From: CBDCYS01 sp965226245
GTDB taxonomy: Bacteria; Acidobacteriota; Terriglobia; Bryobacterales; UBA6623
NCBI GenBank assembly: GCA_965226245.1
Contig: CBDDCL010000015.1
Span: 6,262,001 to 6,326,000, forward strand
Reading direction: 5' to 3'
Length of the DNA: 64,000 nucleotides
The translations under genes and the position numbers were made by a program. The notes under the pieces are model-generated. The model was not told the origin of the DNA. It did not search any database and worked only from the letters and a program-made list of their open reading frames with translations. Positions 44,011-52,540 of the stretch are shown piece by piece. How positions within the stretch are numbered: the first letter of the stretch is position 1; every line of letters starts with the position of its first letter.

Positions 44011-44781
44011 ATGAACAATAAACTCTTTGATTTGTCAGGCAAAACCGCATTGATCACCGGCGGCGGCCGGGGACTCGGCAAGGCGATGGCGCGTGCCTTC
44101 GCACAGGCAGGTGCGGACATCATGATCTCGAGCCGCACGGAAGAAGAACTTCGCTCCGCCGCTGCCGAGATCTCTGAAGGGCTCGATGTGCGGGTCGAGT
44201 GGATGGCCGTCGACATGGTCGAACGCGAGCAGGTTGACCGGCTGGCGTCGGAAACTCTCTCGCGGTTGGGACGGGTCGACATCCTTGTCAACAACGCCGG
44301 CTCCAATGTTCCGCAGCCGATTGACGAAATCTCAGACGAATCCTGGGACCGCATCGTCGAACTGAATTTGTCGAGTTGCATGCGGCTCACTCGAGCGCTG
44401 GTCCCTCAAATGAAGCAACGCAATTGGGGCAGGGTGATTCACACCTCTTCCGTGCTCGGGCTGGGCGGAAAGGAAGCCCGCAGTGCCTATTGTTCGACGA
44501 AAGCGGCATTGGCGGGGCTGACACGGGCCAGTGCGCTTGATCTGGGAGCACACAATATTACCGTCAATTGCATTGCTCCGGGACCTTTCCTGACCGAGCT
44601 GCCCGGGAGGATTCTGACTGATGAGCAGAAAAAGATATTCGCCGAGCGCACGGCTCTGGGCCGTTGGGGTCGTCCGGAAGAGTTGGCCGGGCCTGCCCTG
44701 ATGCTGGCGAGCGAAGCGGGAAGCTATGTTACCGGCACGACGATCCTGGTGGATGGCGGCGCCCTCGCGCGGACTTTGTGA
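44011..44781 (+). CDS. Short-chain dehydrogenase/reductase (gluconate 5-dehydrogenase-like)
   Basis: A 256-residue classical SDR. The NAD(P) motif is TGGGRGLGKAM (near residues 16-26), NNAGSN follows, and the catalytic Ser-Tyr-Lys is visible as HTSSVLG and AYCSTKAAL. IAPGPFLTELPGRI and VTGTTILVDGGALA complete the fold. The closest recognisable group is gluconate/ketogluconate-type dehydrogenases. Followed by a Gfo/Idh relic, so it may once have been part of a sugar-acid pathway under the adjacent LysR regulator. Confidence 0.92.
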   Translation: MNNKLFDLSGKTALITGGGRGLGKAMARAFAQAGADIMISSRTEEELRSAAAEISEGLDVRVEWMAVDMVEREQVDRLASETLSRLGRVDILVNNAGSNVPQPIDEISDESWDRIVELNLSSCMRLTRALVPQMKQRNWGRVIHTSSVLGLGGKEARSAYCSTKAALAGLTRASALDLGAHNITVNCIAPGPFLTELPGRILTDEQKKIFAERTALGRWGRPEELAGPALMLASEAGSYVTGTTILVDGGALARTL

Positions 44782-44793
44782 GCCTGATGACCG

Positions 44794-45288
44794 GTGCTGA
44801 TTCAAGCATGGCCGCTCGCGCGGTTATTCGGGATCTCGACGCGACGCTGGCGGACCGAGCTGTTGACGACCCTGATGGAGTTCGACGGCGGCGGGAAATA
44901 CGCCGAGGCCGCGGTCCGTTTCTGGAATTCCAGCCACGAGGCCGAGTCGGCTAACGGCAACCTGTTCTATGGCTCGGAAGGCCACCTGGTCATCGGCGGC
45001 TACACCAAGTATCAGTTCTTCTTCGGACGCAAGAACGAGCCCGGCACTTCGGGCGAGGCGCCGACCCGGCACTACCAGAACTTCATCAAAGCGGTTCGTA
45101 GCCGCAAGACCTCCGACCAGAACGGACCGGTCGAGACCGCCCACTCCGGCACCGCCCTGGCGCACCTGGGCAACATCACATACAAGCGGGGAGCGGTTGT
45201 TCTTGTGGCCGGATACGCGCGGTACCGTCAATTTCGCGCCCGGATCCTAACCCGGCCCGCCGGAGCGGCTGACGACGGAGACCGCTGA
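44794..45288 (+). pseudogene. C-terminal fragment of a Gfo/Idh/MocA oxidoreductase
   Basis: Residues 28-130 of this frame (EFDGGGKYAEAAVRFWNSSH, NLFYGSEGHLVIGGYTKYQF, then RHYQNFIKAVRSRKTSDQNG) are the C-terminal domain of a Gfo/Idh/MocA dehydrogenase, including the final PVETAHSGTALAHLGNITYK. The Rossmann domain is missing, and after NITYKRG the sequence departs from the family. A relic, not a working enzyme. Confidence 0.82.
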
Positions 45289-45382
45289 CCCTCCACTCCG
45301 ACCGGTGCCGCAGGGTGCTGGCAAAGCCCCGTTGCATTCGCGGCCATAGCGGCGTACACTAATCTTCTTGATCGAACCTTAG

Positions 45383-45558
45383 CCCGCATTTCTCATCGGC
45401 TGGCGAGGCAAAGTGCATGAGAGGCCCGTCAGTACGAGGCGCGCGCCGCTTGGCGCGCGGAGGCGTACTTGACAGTACGGTGAGCACGGCGAGCAAGCGC
45501 AACGAAGTAATGGCGGGCCTGTCGTTTGCTTGGCCCGTCAGCCGATGAGAAATGCGGG
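45383..45558. mobile_element. 176-bp MITE-like element, copy B
   Basis: It has perfect 20-bp inverted ends: CCCGCATTTCTCATCGGCTG at 45383-45402 and its inverse at 45539-45558. TTAG flanks both sides (45379-45382 and 45559-45562), as a 4-bp target duplication. It matches copy A (25185-25360) in inverse orientation and equal length. It ends 26 bp before the DUF3303 gene and could carry its promoter. Confidence 0.9.
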
Positions 45559-45584
45559 TTAGTGCCAAACGAAAAAGGAGACCC

Positions 45585-45890
45585 ATGCGATTCTTACTTA
45601 AGATTTCAATGCCCGTCGAGGCCGGCAACGCCGCGGCGAAAGAAGGCTTCAAGGCCATCCCGCAGATTCTTGAGGAGCAGAAACCCGAAGCCGTCTATTT
45701 CATCGCCGATGGCGGCAAGCGAACCGCAATTATGGTCGTCGACATGGACGACGTATCCCAACTCCCGGCAATCGCTGAACCTTGGTTTTTGGCGTTCAAC
45801 GCCAGCATCGAGGTCACGCCCGCCATGGTCCCCGAAGATCTTGAGAAGGCCGGCCCTGCCATTGAGCACGCCGTCCAAACCTACGGCTAA
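45585..45890 (+). CDS. DUF3303 family small protein
   Basis: A 101-residue protein matching the DUF3303 pattern (MRFLLKISMPVEAGNAAAKE, KPEAVYFIADGGKRTAIMVV), a ferredoxin-like alpha/beta domain of the dimeric alpha/beta-barrel type. Function unknown. AAAGGAG precedes the ATG at 45585; the frame extends 11 codons into the MITE but without similarity. No operon partner. Confidence 0.78.
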   Translation: MRFLLKISMPVEAGNAAAKEGFKAIPQILEEQKPEAVYFIADGGKRTAIMVVDMDDVSQLPAIAEPWFLAFNASIEVTPAMVPEDLEKAGPAIEHAVQTYG

Positions 45891-46136
45891 GCCGGCCTGC
45901 AACCAAAGCAGGGGCCGGTCAGCGGCCGGTGCGCGGGAGGGTCACTGACCCTCCCAACGGTGGGGGGAGCCCTGGGCGAAGCCCCAACGCAACGTCGGCC
46001 CGGACCCCGCCTGCTACAATGAGAACGGTATCCAGTAGCGGACCAGCCCGCGAGGCAAAGCTGGAAACAAGCAAGCTGGCGACAAGCCGATGTGGCGCAC
46101 GTCTCCAGACGTGCCGTGTCGCCATTCCTGGCATGT

Positions 46137-46203
46137 CTTAGTGGCATGGTCTTAGTGGCATGGTCTTAGTGGCATGGTCTTAGTGGCATGGTCTTAGTGG
46201 CAG
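46137..46203. repeat. 14-bp tandem repeat (about 4.7 copies)
   Basis: CTTAGTGGCATGGT repeats head to tail with no change over 67 bp. Absence of spacers rules out CRISPR. It starts exactly where the inverted dispersed repeat ends. Confidence 0.9.
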
Positions 46204-46543
46204 TGGCCGTCCACCCGAGTTGCCGCCAATCCGCCCGCCTTGGCGAGCGACAAGAATACCTCAAATCCGCAAGAAAACCTGTCGCTTTGCGAGGGAACCT
46301 GCCACGGTCCCGCCGCCGCCTGCAACCGCAGGCACTGAAAACAAAAACATTATCGGTTGACACCATGACGAGGCGTCGAAAATGGCCCAGATCCTGCCAT
46401 ATTCTGCCATTCTCTGCCATTTCCGGACATTTTGTAAAGAAAATTTATACCTCACCCGGCAACCTCTTTGTTTCCATCACTTCACCAGGCCGTGGCCACT
46501 GACATCCCGGCCTGCCGCTTTGCCAACCATAATGCAGGGTCAG

Positions 46544-46611
46544 GAGCCGCGCGCGTCAGCAAGCGGTTGCCGCTGGTCTGTCCCGCAACCGCTTGCTAAC
46601 GCGCGCGGCTC
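46544..46611. repeat. Long near-perfect palindrome
   Basis: Arms GAGCCGCGCGCGTCAGCAAG and CTTGCTAACGCGCGCGGCTC extend inward as CGGTTGC/GCAACCG, giving 27-bp arms with one mismatch around a 14-base loop. Half of it recurs at 25912-25939 inside the HTH gene, so it is a dispersed element rather than a terminator. Confidence 0.85.
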
Positions 46612-46791
46612 GGTTTGACGCCAACGCCGTGGCGAGAGTTGACCTGCCGATTTCTTTGTGCGGCAGAGATCACTTTAGCCCACAGTCCGTGTTCTTTCCC
46701 AGGATTTCTCCTGCTAAGCTGAAGGTCACATTCTTGCCTAATCTCGTTCCGGACTGGTGATTGTGAAAAAGACAGCTCCACGGAGACTCCC

Positions 46792-47289
46792 ATGGATTCA
46801 AGCCAGCCTCGCCGCTCCTCACGCCGGTATGTTCTCGGCGCCCTCCTCATTCTTTGCGCCTTACTCGTGTACTCGTTTTTGGGCGCCGCCAGTGATACCA
46901 CGCCCGCTCAACAAGAGCTTGAAAAACAATTCCAGGAATCGATGAGGAGGGTTGTTCTGAAGGGCCACTTTACGCTCAATGGCCGGGAGGGTCTGCGGGA
47001 GGAGACCTACACGATCGAGAAGGTCACCAGAGTGCCGGGAGACTTTTGGCTCTTCCACGCCCGCATCCAATATGGGAGCAAGGACGTCACCGTGCCGGTC
47101 CCGGTGAAATTGTTGTGGGCGGGCGATACTCCGGTTGTGAGTCTGACGGATGCGGCTATCCCGGGGCTTGGCACCTTTACGGCGCGGGTTCTGTTTTACC
47201 GCGACGAATATGTCGGCACATGGAGCAGCGGGACGCATGGGGGACAGCAGTTCGGCCGTATCGTCAAGATTGGCTCCGAGGCGCAGTAG
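46792..47289 (+). CDS. Hypothetical exported or membrane-anchored protein
   Basis: A 165-residue protein with one N-terminal membrane anchor or signal (about 13-35, LGALLILCALLVYSFLG) and a beta-rich rest: VLKGHFTLNGREGLREETYT, IEKVTRVPGDFWLFHARIQY, VPVPVKLLWAGDTPVVSLTD. I recall very similar proteins in Planctomycetes and Acidobacteriota, without known function. The gene lies 94 bp before the aldo/keto reductase on the same strand. Confidence 0.72.
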   Translation: MDSSQPRRSSRRYVLGALLILCALLVYSFLGAASDTTPAQQELEKQFQESMRRVVLKGHFTLNGREGLREETYTIEKVTRVPGDFWLFHARIQYGSKDVTVPVPVKLLWAGDTPVVSLTDAAIPGLGTFTARVLFYRDEYVGTWSSGTHGGQQFGRIVKIGSEAQ

Positions 47290-47383
47290 ATCCTTAACCC
47301 AACTCTGGAAAAGGCCGGTTATGCTACCCTGACAGCAGGCTGGTTTGCGGCTCGACCGAGTTATCTAGCAGGAGGAACTCATC

Positions 47384-48253
47384 ATGAAACGCCGTGAATT
47401 CTTGCACAAAGGACTGCTTGCCGGCAGCGCTTTGGCGGCCGCCACGAGGGCGGCATCGGGGGCGACCCGGAAGCACGCATTCGACAACGTCTACCTCGGA
47501 CCCGACAAAGTGAAGTTGTCGCGGCTGGCCATGGGAACCGGCACCAGCGGTTTTGGCGGCGCTTCGAACCAAACACGGCAGCTCGGCGTCGGCGGCATTG
47601 CCGACCTGTTTTGGTTCGGCCATGACAACGGAGTGACGTTCTGGGATTCCGCCGATCAGTACGGCAGTCATCCGCACTTGAAGGAGGCGTTGAGGAACGT
47701 CCAGCGCGAGAAGGTCGCGATCATGACGAAGACCCACGCCAAGACTGCCGGCCAGATGCGCCAGGATCTCGACCGCTACCGCCGCGAGATCGGCACTGAC
47801 TACATCGACATCGTCCTGTTGCACTCCATGCGTGACCCCAACTGGCCCGAACAGTGCAAAGGAGCGATGGAAGTGCTCTCGGAAGCTCGCGAAAAGGGCA
47901 TCATCCGTACGCACGGGACCTCCTGCCACAGTTTGGCTGCGCTGAAGACCGCGGCCGCGACCCCCTGGGTGCGCGTCGATCTGGCGCGCATCAATCCGCT
48001 TGGCGAGAAGATGGACTCCGACCCGGCGACCGTCATCAGCGTACTCGAGAAAATGAAGCGCGCCGGCAAAGGCGTGATCGGCATGAAGATTCTCGGGGAA
48101 GGCGTGATGCGTCATCGCGTCAGCGAGGCGCTGACTCATGCGCTGGCGCTCGATTGCGTGGACTGCTTCACGATTGGCTCGGAGAACCGCACCGAACTAG
48201 CCGACCTAATCCAGAAGATCCCGCAAGCGTCACTGCAAGGCTGGCCCAGCTAG
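47384..48253 (+). CDS. Tat-exported aldo/keto reductase
   Basis: A 289-residue aldo/keto reductase with an N-terminal twin-arginine signal (KRREFLHKGLLAGSALAAAT). The TIM-barrel tetrad can be placed: Asp and Tyr in FWDSADQYGSHPHL, Lys in AIMTKTHAKT and His in IVLLHSMRD. AGGAGG precedes the ATG closely. An NADPH enzyme outside the cytoplasm is odd. Proteins of this type may act with another cofactor or fold with bound cofactor before export. Substrate unknown. Confidence 0.88.
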   Translation: MKRREFLHKGLLAGSALAAATRAASGATRKHAFDNVYLGPDKVKLSRLAMGTGTSGFGGASNQTRQLGVGGIADLFWFGHDNGVTFWDSADQYGSHPHLKEALRNVQREKVAIMTKTHAKTAGQMRQDLDRYRREIGTDYIDIVLLHSMRDPNWPEQCKGAMEVLSEAREKGIIRTHGTSCHSLAALKTAAATPWVRVDLARINPLGEKMDSDPATVISVLEKMKRAGKGVIGMKILGEGVMRHRVSEALTHALALDCVDCFTIGSENRTELADLIQKIPQASLQGWPS

Positions 48254-48488
48254 CGTTGCAGAAAATCCCAGACGTCAATTTAGAGCCCCGACCGTGAGGG
48301 AGGGGTTAGCCGCTTCGAGGCGCCTCATCCGCCAGCGGCCACGCTCCCCTTCTTTTGGTTGCGGCTCGGCCGCGCAACGGAGGGGTCCGCTCATGCGGAT
48401 CGAATTCGCGCAAACCCGAACGTAGCGCCACCTGAAACGCGCGCTCCCGGCACGGTTTCACGCTCAGCCTTACTGGTACACTGAGCCC

Positions 48489-49040
48489 ATGAGTTCCCCG
48501 GCAGCCGCCAAGCCTGTCGCGATCGAGCAGTATCTCTCCAATCCGGACTATGAACACTTCGAGTATATTGACGGATCGCCGGTCGAGTTAAACGTGGGAG
48601 GTGGCCCCCATTCGATTATTCAAGTCAATTGTGCAGTGTTTCTGGCCAACTACTTGAAGCAGAATCGGATCGGGAGGACGGCAACAGAATTACGGTGTCG
48701 CCTGCAGGTTCGCGGCCGCACTCGCTTTTACCTGCCCGATGTCTGCGTTGTGCTCGGCGGCGACGAGCTTATACGAACGAAGACAAGATTTCTCGACCGG
48801 TCCCCGGATCTTGTTGTCGAAATCCGCTCGCCGGCCGACTCCCTTCCCCGGCTCTTCCGGAAAATCGACGACTACATCGCCAACGGAGCCAAGATTGCGT
48901 GGTTGATCCTTCCGGAGGACCAGTGCGTTTTCGTCCTTACTCCAAATGCTCCCATGCGCACCGCGTTCACGGGCGAAACGCTAGACGGCGGAGAACTCCT
49001 CCCGGGGCTCAAGATCCCGGTCGAGGACCTGTTCAGCTAG
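48489..49040 (+). CDS. Uma2 family (DUF820) PD-(D/E)XK protein
   Basis: A 183-residue protein of the Uma2/DUF820 family, predicted restriction-like endonucleases especially numerous in cyanobacteria and Acidobacteriota. Family blocks: YEYIDGSPVE-like start (FEYIDGSPVELNVGGGPHS), FYLPDVCVVLGGDEL with the Asp, and PDLVVEIRSPADSLPRL with the Glu, then a Lys-containing helix (RKIDDYIANGAKIAWLI). Complete. Physiological role unknown; possibly linked to mobile elements. Confidence 0.88.
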   Translation: MSSPAAAKPVAIEQYLSNPDYEHFEYIDGSPVELNVGGGPHSIIQVNCAVFLANYLKQNRIGRTATELRCRLQVRGRTRFYLPDVCVVLGGDELIRTKTRFLDRSPDLVVEIRSPADSLPRLFRKIDDYIANGAKIAWLILPEDQCVFVLTPNAPMRTAFTGETLDGGELLPGLKIPVEDLFS

Positions 49041-49354
49041 TTTCAGACACCTTCGGTGTCGCCCGCGCTGGGAAGCGAACTCGCGCTTGTCGCGCCGGCA
49101 CTCGCGGTTGCGGTTGCTTCCATCGATTGACGCATCTTGTGCATGGCTCGCTATCTGAGACACCTGAGAAGCGGCGGCTAGGAACGGCTGCTTGGCTTGG
49201 TTGGCAGGTCATAGAATAAGGCTGTTTTTTCGTGGAAGAATGTGGAAAAGCCGTCGGCCGTCAAACGCGCGAAGAGTCTCTAATTCGGTTGCTTCCATCG
49301 ATTGAACCATGCCCTTGAGCGGACATGGCCGGTGATGACAACAGGACTCACTAT
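49041..49354. other. Intergenic region bracketed by 20-bp direct repeats
   Basis: CGGTTGCTTCCATCGATTGA occurs at 49111-49130 and 49286-49305. Between them lies the GNAT gene fragment. No gene seen. Confidence 0.7.
49175..49251 (-). pseudogene. Copied 3' end of the GNAT gene
   Basis: These 77 bases match the 3' end of the GNAT gene (50525-50601) with few changes and encode FSTFFHEKTALFYDLPTKPS, then SRS and the same TAG stop, against FSTFFREKTALFYDLPTKPG in the intact gene. No start or other domain. The intact gene and the fragment flank fbp. Confidence 0.88.
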
Positions 49355-50404
49355 TCAACGCTTCGCTACCTCGGCCGCCCCAAGCTGGTCGCGGCACCGT
49401 TCGAATTCCTCCATCTCGGCCTTGCTCCCCACGATCAACGGAGTGCGCTGGTGGATGTCGTGCGGCTGGATGTCCAGAATTGGGCGCTCTCCGTCCGTTG
49501 CGCTACCGCCGGCCTGTTCGGCGATAAACGCCATCGGATTGGCTTCGTAGAGCAGCCGGAGTTTTCCGCTGGGATGCAAGGTCGTCGGCGGGTAAAGAAA
49601 GACGCCGCCCTTCAACAGCGTCCGGTGGAAGTCGGCGACAAGTGAGCCGATATACCGCGCACTGTACTTTCGTCCGTTGTCGCCGCGCCGGAGTCGGGCG
49701 AGATACTTTTGGTAGACCTCGGGAAACGAGTCGAGGTTCGCTTCATTTACGGAGTAGATGTTTCCCCGCTCGGGCATGCAAATGTTCTCATAGCTCAGAA
49801 CGTAAGCGCCCACTGCCGGGTCGAGAGTGAAGCCAAAAACACCCTGGCCCGTCGTGTAAACGAGAATGGTGGAAGACCCGTAGACCACGTAGCCGGCCGC
49901 GATCTGCCGGCAGCCAGGTTGCAGTGCCATATCGCTCGGGTTATCGGTCACTTCGTCCGGCCGCCGCAGGATCGAGAAGATGGTTCCGACGCTGACGTTG
50001 ACGTCGATGTTCGATGAGCCGTCCAGGGGGTCGAAGATCACAACGTAGTTTCCGGGACCGACCGCGTGGTGCAGTGGCACGGGCTCTTCATTTTCTTCGG
50101 AGACGAGCATGGCCACGTTCTCTCTGACACCGAGGCAATGCATAAGGGCGTCATTGGCGTAGACGTCGAGTTTCTGCTGAGCTTCTCCCTGGACGTTCGT
50201 TGCGCCAGCGGCCCCCAGTACGTCTAGCAAGCCGGCTCGGCGCACACGCGCCTGAATCATTTTCGTCGCCAGCGTGATTCCGGAAAGCAGCCACGAGAAT
50301 GAGCCCCCGGCGTCGGGGAAGTGCTTTTTCTGCTGGTGCAGAATGTGCTGCTGGACAGTTACAATGAGGTCCGCCGATGCGTCGTTTGATGAGGATACCG
50401 TCAC
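49355..50404 (-). CDS. fbp: Fructose-1,6-bisphosphatase class 1
   Basis: A 349-residue class I FBPase, removing the 1-phosphate of fructose 1,6-bisphosphate in gluconeogenesis. The metal-binding core VIFDPLDGSSNIDVNVSVGT is complete; LVSEENEEPV supplies the upstream Glu pair; KGGVFLYPPT and GKLRLLYEANPMAFIAEQAG are standard C-terminal blocks. Length is normal. The gene lies between the intact GNAT gene and a copy of that gene's 3' end, all on the same strand. Confidence 0.96.
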   Translation of the reverse strand: MTVSSSNDASADLIVTVQQHILHQQKKHFPDAGGSFSWLLSGITLATKMIQARVRRAGLLDVLGAAGATNVQGEAQQKLDVYANDALMHCLGVRENVAMLVSEENEEPVPLHHAVGPGNYVVIFDPLDGSSNIDVNVSVGTIFSILRRPDEVTDNPSDMALQPGCRQIAAGYVVYGSSTILVYTTGQGVFGFTLDPAVGAYVLSYENICMPERGNIYSVNEANLDSFPEVYQKYLARLRRGDNGRKYSARYIGSLVADFHRTLLKGGVFLYPPTTLHPSGKLRLLYEANPMAFIAEQAGGSATDGERPILDIQPHDIHQRTPLIVGSKAEMEEFERCRDQLGAAEVAKR

Positions 50405-50527
50405 AGAGCAAGGCCCTCTTCCTGTTATTGAAATCTTGACCGTAGTGTAGCCAACCTTTGAACCGGAGGAAGGGGCTCGTTCGGCGCAGGCCCCAGCAGT
50501 TTCCCGGAACTCCTTCCGACACGGCGA

Positions 50528-50950
50528 CTAGGAACGGCTGCCTGGCTTGGTCGGCAGGTCATAGAATAAGGCCGTTTTTTCCCGGAAGAAAGTGGAAAAG
50601 CCACAACGCTCGAAGAATGCAGTTTCGCTCGACACGGCCAAGACCTGTTTTACATTGCGTTGCCGGGCCCGCTGCAGGCAGCGCTCCACCAGCATCTTTG
50701 CTATGCCGAATCCCATGAATTCGGGATCGATGGCCAAGCTTCTGAGCTCCCCCAGTCGCCGGGAATAGATTTGCAGAGCACAACATCCGACGATCTTATC
50801 CTCGGAGACCGCGACGACAAATGACACCGGGCGCGGCAAATCATGCTGTACAAGCTGCTGGGGGTAGCGGCTTATGAGTGAGCGGATCGCCGCCATGTCT
50901 TCGTGCCTGGCGGCCCGAACTTCCGTGACCGGTTTCGCTCCACTTGCCAT
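50528..50950 (-). CDS. GNAT N-acetyltransferase (N-acetylglutamate synthase-like)
   Basis: A 140-residue acetyltransferase. IRSLISRYPQQLV, then VVAVSEDKIVGCCALQIYSR and the acetyl-CoA loop RSLAIDPEFMGFGIAKMLVE form the GNAT fold; FFERCGFSTFFREK resembles the C-terminal part of ArgA-type acetyltransferase domains used as short-version N-acetylglutamate synthases. The start at 50950 matches the conserved beginning. It is divergent from rocD (175 bp between starts), supporting a role in glutamate/ornithine/arginine metabolism. The specific substrate is an inference. Confidence 0.83.
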   Translation of the reverse strand: MASGAKPVTEVRAARHEDMAAIRSLISRYPQQLVQHDLPRPVSFVVAVSEDKIVGCCALQIYSRRLGELRSLAIDPEFMGFGIAKMLVERCLQRARQRNVKQVLAVSSETAFFERCGFSTFFREKTALFYDLPTKPGSRS

Positions 50951-51125
50951 ACTAACTCTGTAACATTGTTGAGGCGGGTCATGCGCCGGGTCATGCGGCG
51001 AAGCAGAGTCGGAACACCGCCGATGCGGACGATGTTGGGCGGAGCTTGACGATGGCGTGCCGCCCCGCCCGGTGCCGGCGAGCCGGAAACTTTGCGCCGC
51101 CGGCAGATCCGCGGAAACGATCTTT

Positions 51126-52331
51126 ATGACTGAGGCCACGACAAAGACCCAGGAGTTTCTCGCACTCGAAGACCGCTGGGGAGCCAGCAACTACCACCCG
51201 CTGGACGTGGTGGTGGCGAGAGCCGAGGGTCCCTGGGTTTACAGCGTCGAGGGCAAGCGCTACCTCGACTGCCTGAGCGCCTACTCGGCTGTGAACCAGG
51301 GCCACTGCCATCCCAGAATCCTGGCCGCTCTGCGGGAGCAGGCGGGGCGCGTCACGCTGACCTCGCGGGCCTTCCGTAACGACCAGCTTCCGCTGTTCTG
51401 CCAGGAGCTGGCGGAACTGTGCGGCCTGGCGATGGTGCTCCCGATGAATACCGGCGCCGAGGCAGTCGAGACCGCGATCAAAGCAGCCCGGCGCTGGGGT
51501 TATCAGCGCAAGGGCATCGCGCCGGATCAAGCGGAGATCATCGTCTGTGAGAACAACTTTCACGGCCGGACGACAACGATTGTCGGCTTCTCGTCCGACC
51601 CAGACAGCCGAGACGGCTTCGGCCCGTTCACTCCCGGATTCGTGACCATTCCGTTCGGGGACTCGCATGCTCTCGAACAGGCCGTGACGCCCAACACCTG
51701 CGCGTTCCTCGTTGAGCCGATCCAGTGCGAGGCGGGAATCCATATCCCGCCGGACGGTTTCCTGCGGCGCGCTGAAGAGATCTGCCGCGCCAACAACGTC
51801 TTGCTCCTGCTGGACGAGATCCAGACCGCCCTGGGACGCACCGGCAAGATGTTCTGCGCCGATCATGAAGGGGTCCGCCCGGACGCATTCATTCTCGGCA
51901 AGGCGCTCTCGGGCGGCTTTTACCCGGTTTCCGCTGTTGTAGGGACGAAGGAAGTCCTGGGCGTTTTCAGCCCCGGCAGTCATGGCTCGACCTACGGAGG
52001 CAACCCGCTCGGCTGTGCCGTTGCCCGGACCGCCCTGCGGGTGATTCAGGAGGAATCCCTGGTCGATCGTTCGGCGGAGTTAGGCGAGTGGTTTCTCTCG
52101 GAGCTTCAAAAGATCCCTCACCCCGACGTGAAAGAGATTCGCGGGCGCGGGTTGCTGGTCGGCATTGAACTCCACGTACCGGCGCGCCCGTATTGCGAGC
52201 GGCTTGCCGAGCTGGGCATCCTCTGCAAGGAGGCCCACGACAAGGTGCTCCGCATCGCCCCTGCCCTGGTGATCACAAAGCCCGACCTGGAATGGGCGGC
52301 CGGGCAATTGCGCCAGGCGTTTCAGACGTAG
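51126..52331 (+). CDS. rocD: Ornithine aminotransferase
   Basis: A 401-residue class III PLP aminotransferase that moves the delta-amino group of ornithine to 2-oxoglutarate. LALEDRWGASNYHPLDVVVA is the diagnostic opening of ornithine aminotransferases; PMNTGAEAVETAIKAARRWG, LLLDEIQTALGRTGKM and FILGKALSGGFYPVSAVVGT (Schiff-base Lys259) follow. The ATG at 51126 fits family length. A 41-bp piece of its 3' part recurs inverted at 61231-61271. Divergent from the GNAT gene. Confidence 0.95.
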   Translation: MTEATTKTQEFLALEDRWGASNYHPLDVVVARAEGPWVYSVEGKRYLDCLSAYSAVNQGHCHPRILAALREQAGRVTLTSRAFRNDQLPLFCQELAELCGLAMVLPMNTGAEAVETAIKAARRWGYQRKGIAPDQAEIIVCENNFHGRTTTIVGFSSDPDSRDGFGPFTPGFVTIPFGDSHALEQAVTPNTCAFLVEPIQCEAGIHIPPDGFLRRAEEICRANNVLLLLDEIQTALGRTGKMFCADHEGVRPDAFILGKALSGGFYPVSAVVGTKEVLGVFSPGSHGSTYGGNPLGCAVARTALRVIQEESLVDRSAELGEWFLSELQKIPHPDVKEIRGRGLLVGIELHVPARPYCERLAELGILCKEAHDKVLRIAPALVITKPDLEWAAGQLRQAFQT

Positions 52332-52506
52332 CCGCAGCTTAGCGGAGTGGGAGTTTCAGGGCTCCCGAGCTACCTCAATCGAAACAGTGAAAGTCTGCAA
52401 GTCACTGATTTATAGATACATAACACCCTTTATGCAACATAACGGACGAGCACGGGAGCGCTTTCAATCCAAACCCCGACCAGCAAGGGCTGGGAATATA
52501 TTCCTG

Positions 52507-52535
52507 TTGCAACGTGCAATGTTGCATGTTACAGT
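52507..52535 (+). promoter_or_regulatory. Promoter/operator of higBA locus 2
   Basis: TTGCAA at 52507-52512 and TACAGT at 52530-52535 with 17 bases between correspond one to one to the promoter at 11734-11762. TGCAAC-GTGCAAT-GTTGCA inside it is a perfect inverted repeat and a likely HigA site. The higB start lies only 6 bases downstream, so the transcript may be nearly leaderless. Confidence 0.65.
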
Positions 52536-52540
52536 TTACT

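Larger units (their letters stand above)
45891..46791. other. 900-bp repeat-rich region without a gene
   Basis: It holds an inverted copy of the TCGCCA-GAATGGCGA repeat (46083-46136), the 14-bp tandem array, a block of TGCCAT-type short repeats (46396-46423) and the long palindrome at 46544-46611. No reading frame here resembles a known protein. Confidence 0.6.

Noticed and set aside
46137..46203. Tandem 14-mers (and those at 41064-41150) considered as a CRISPR array
   Set aside because: There are no spacers between repeats, the units are too short and no cas gene is nearby.
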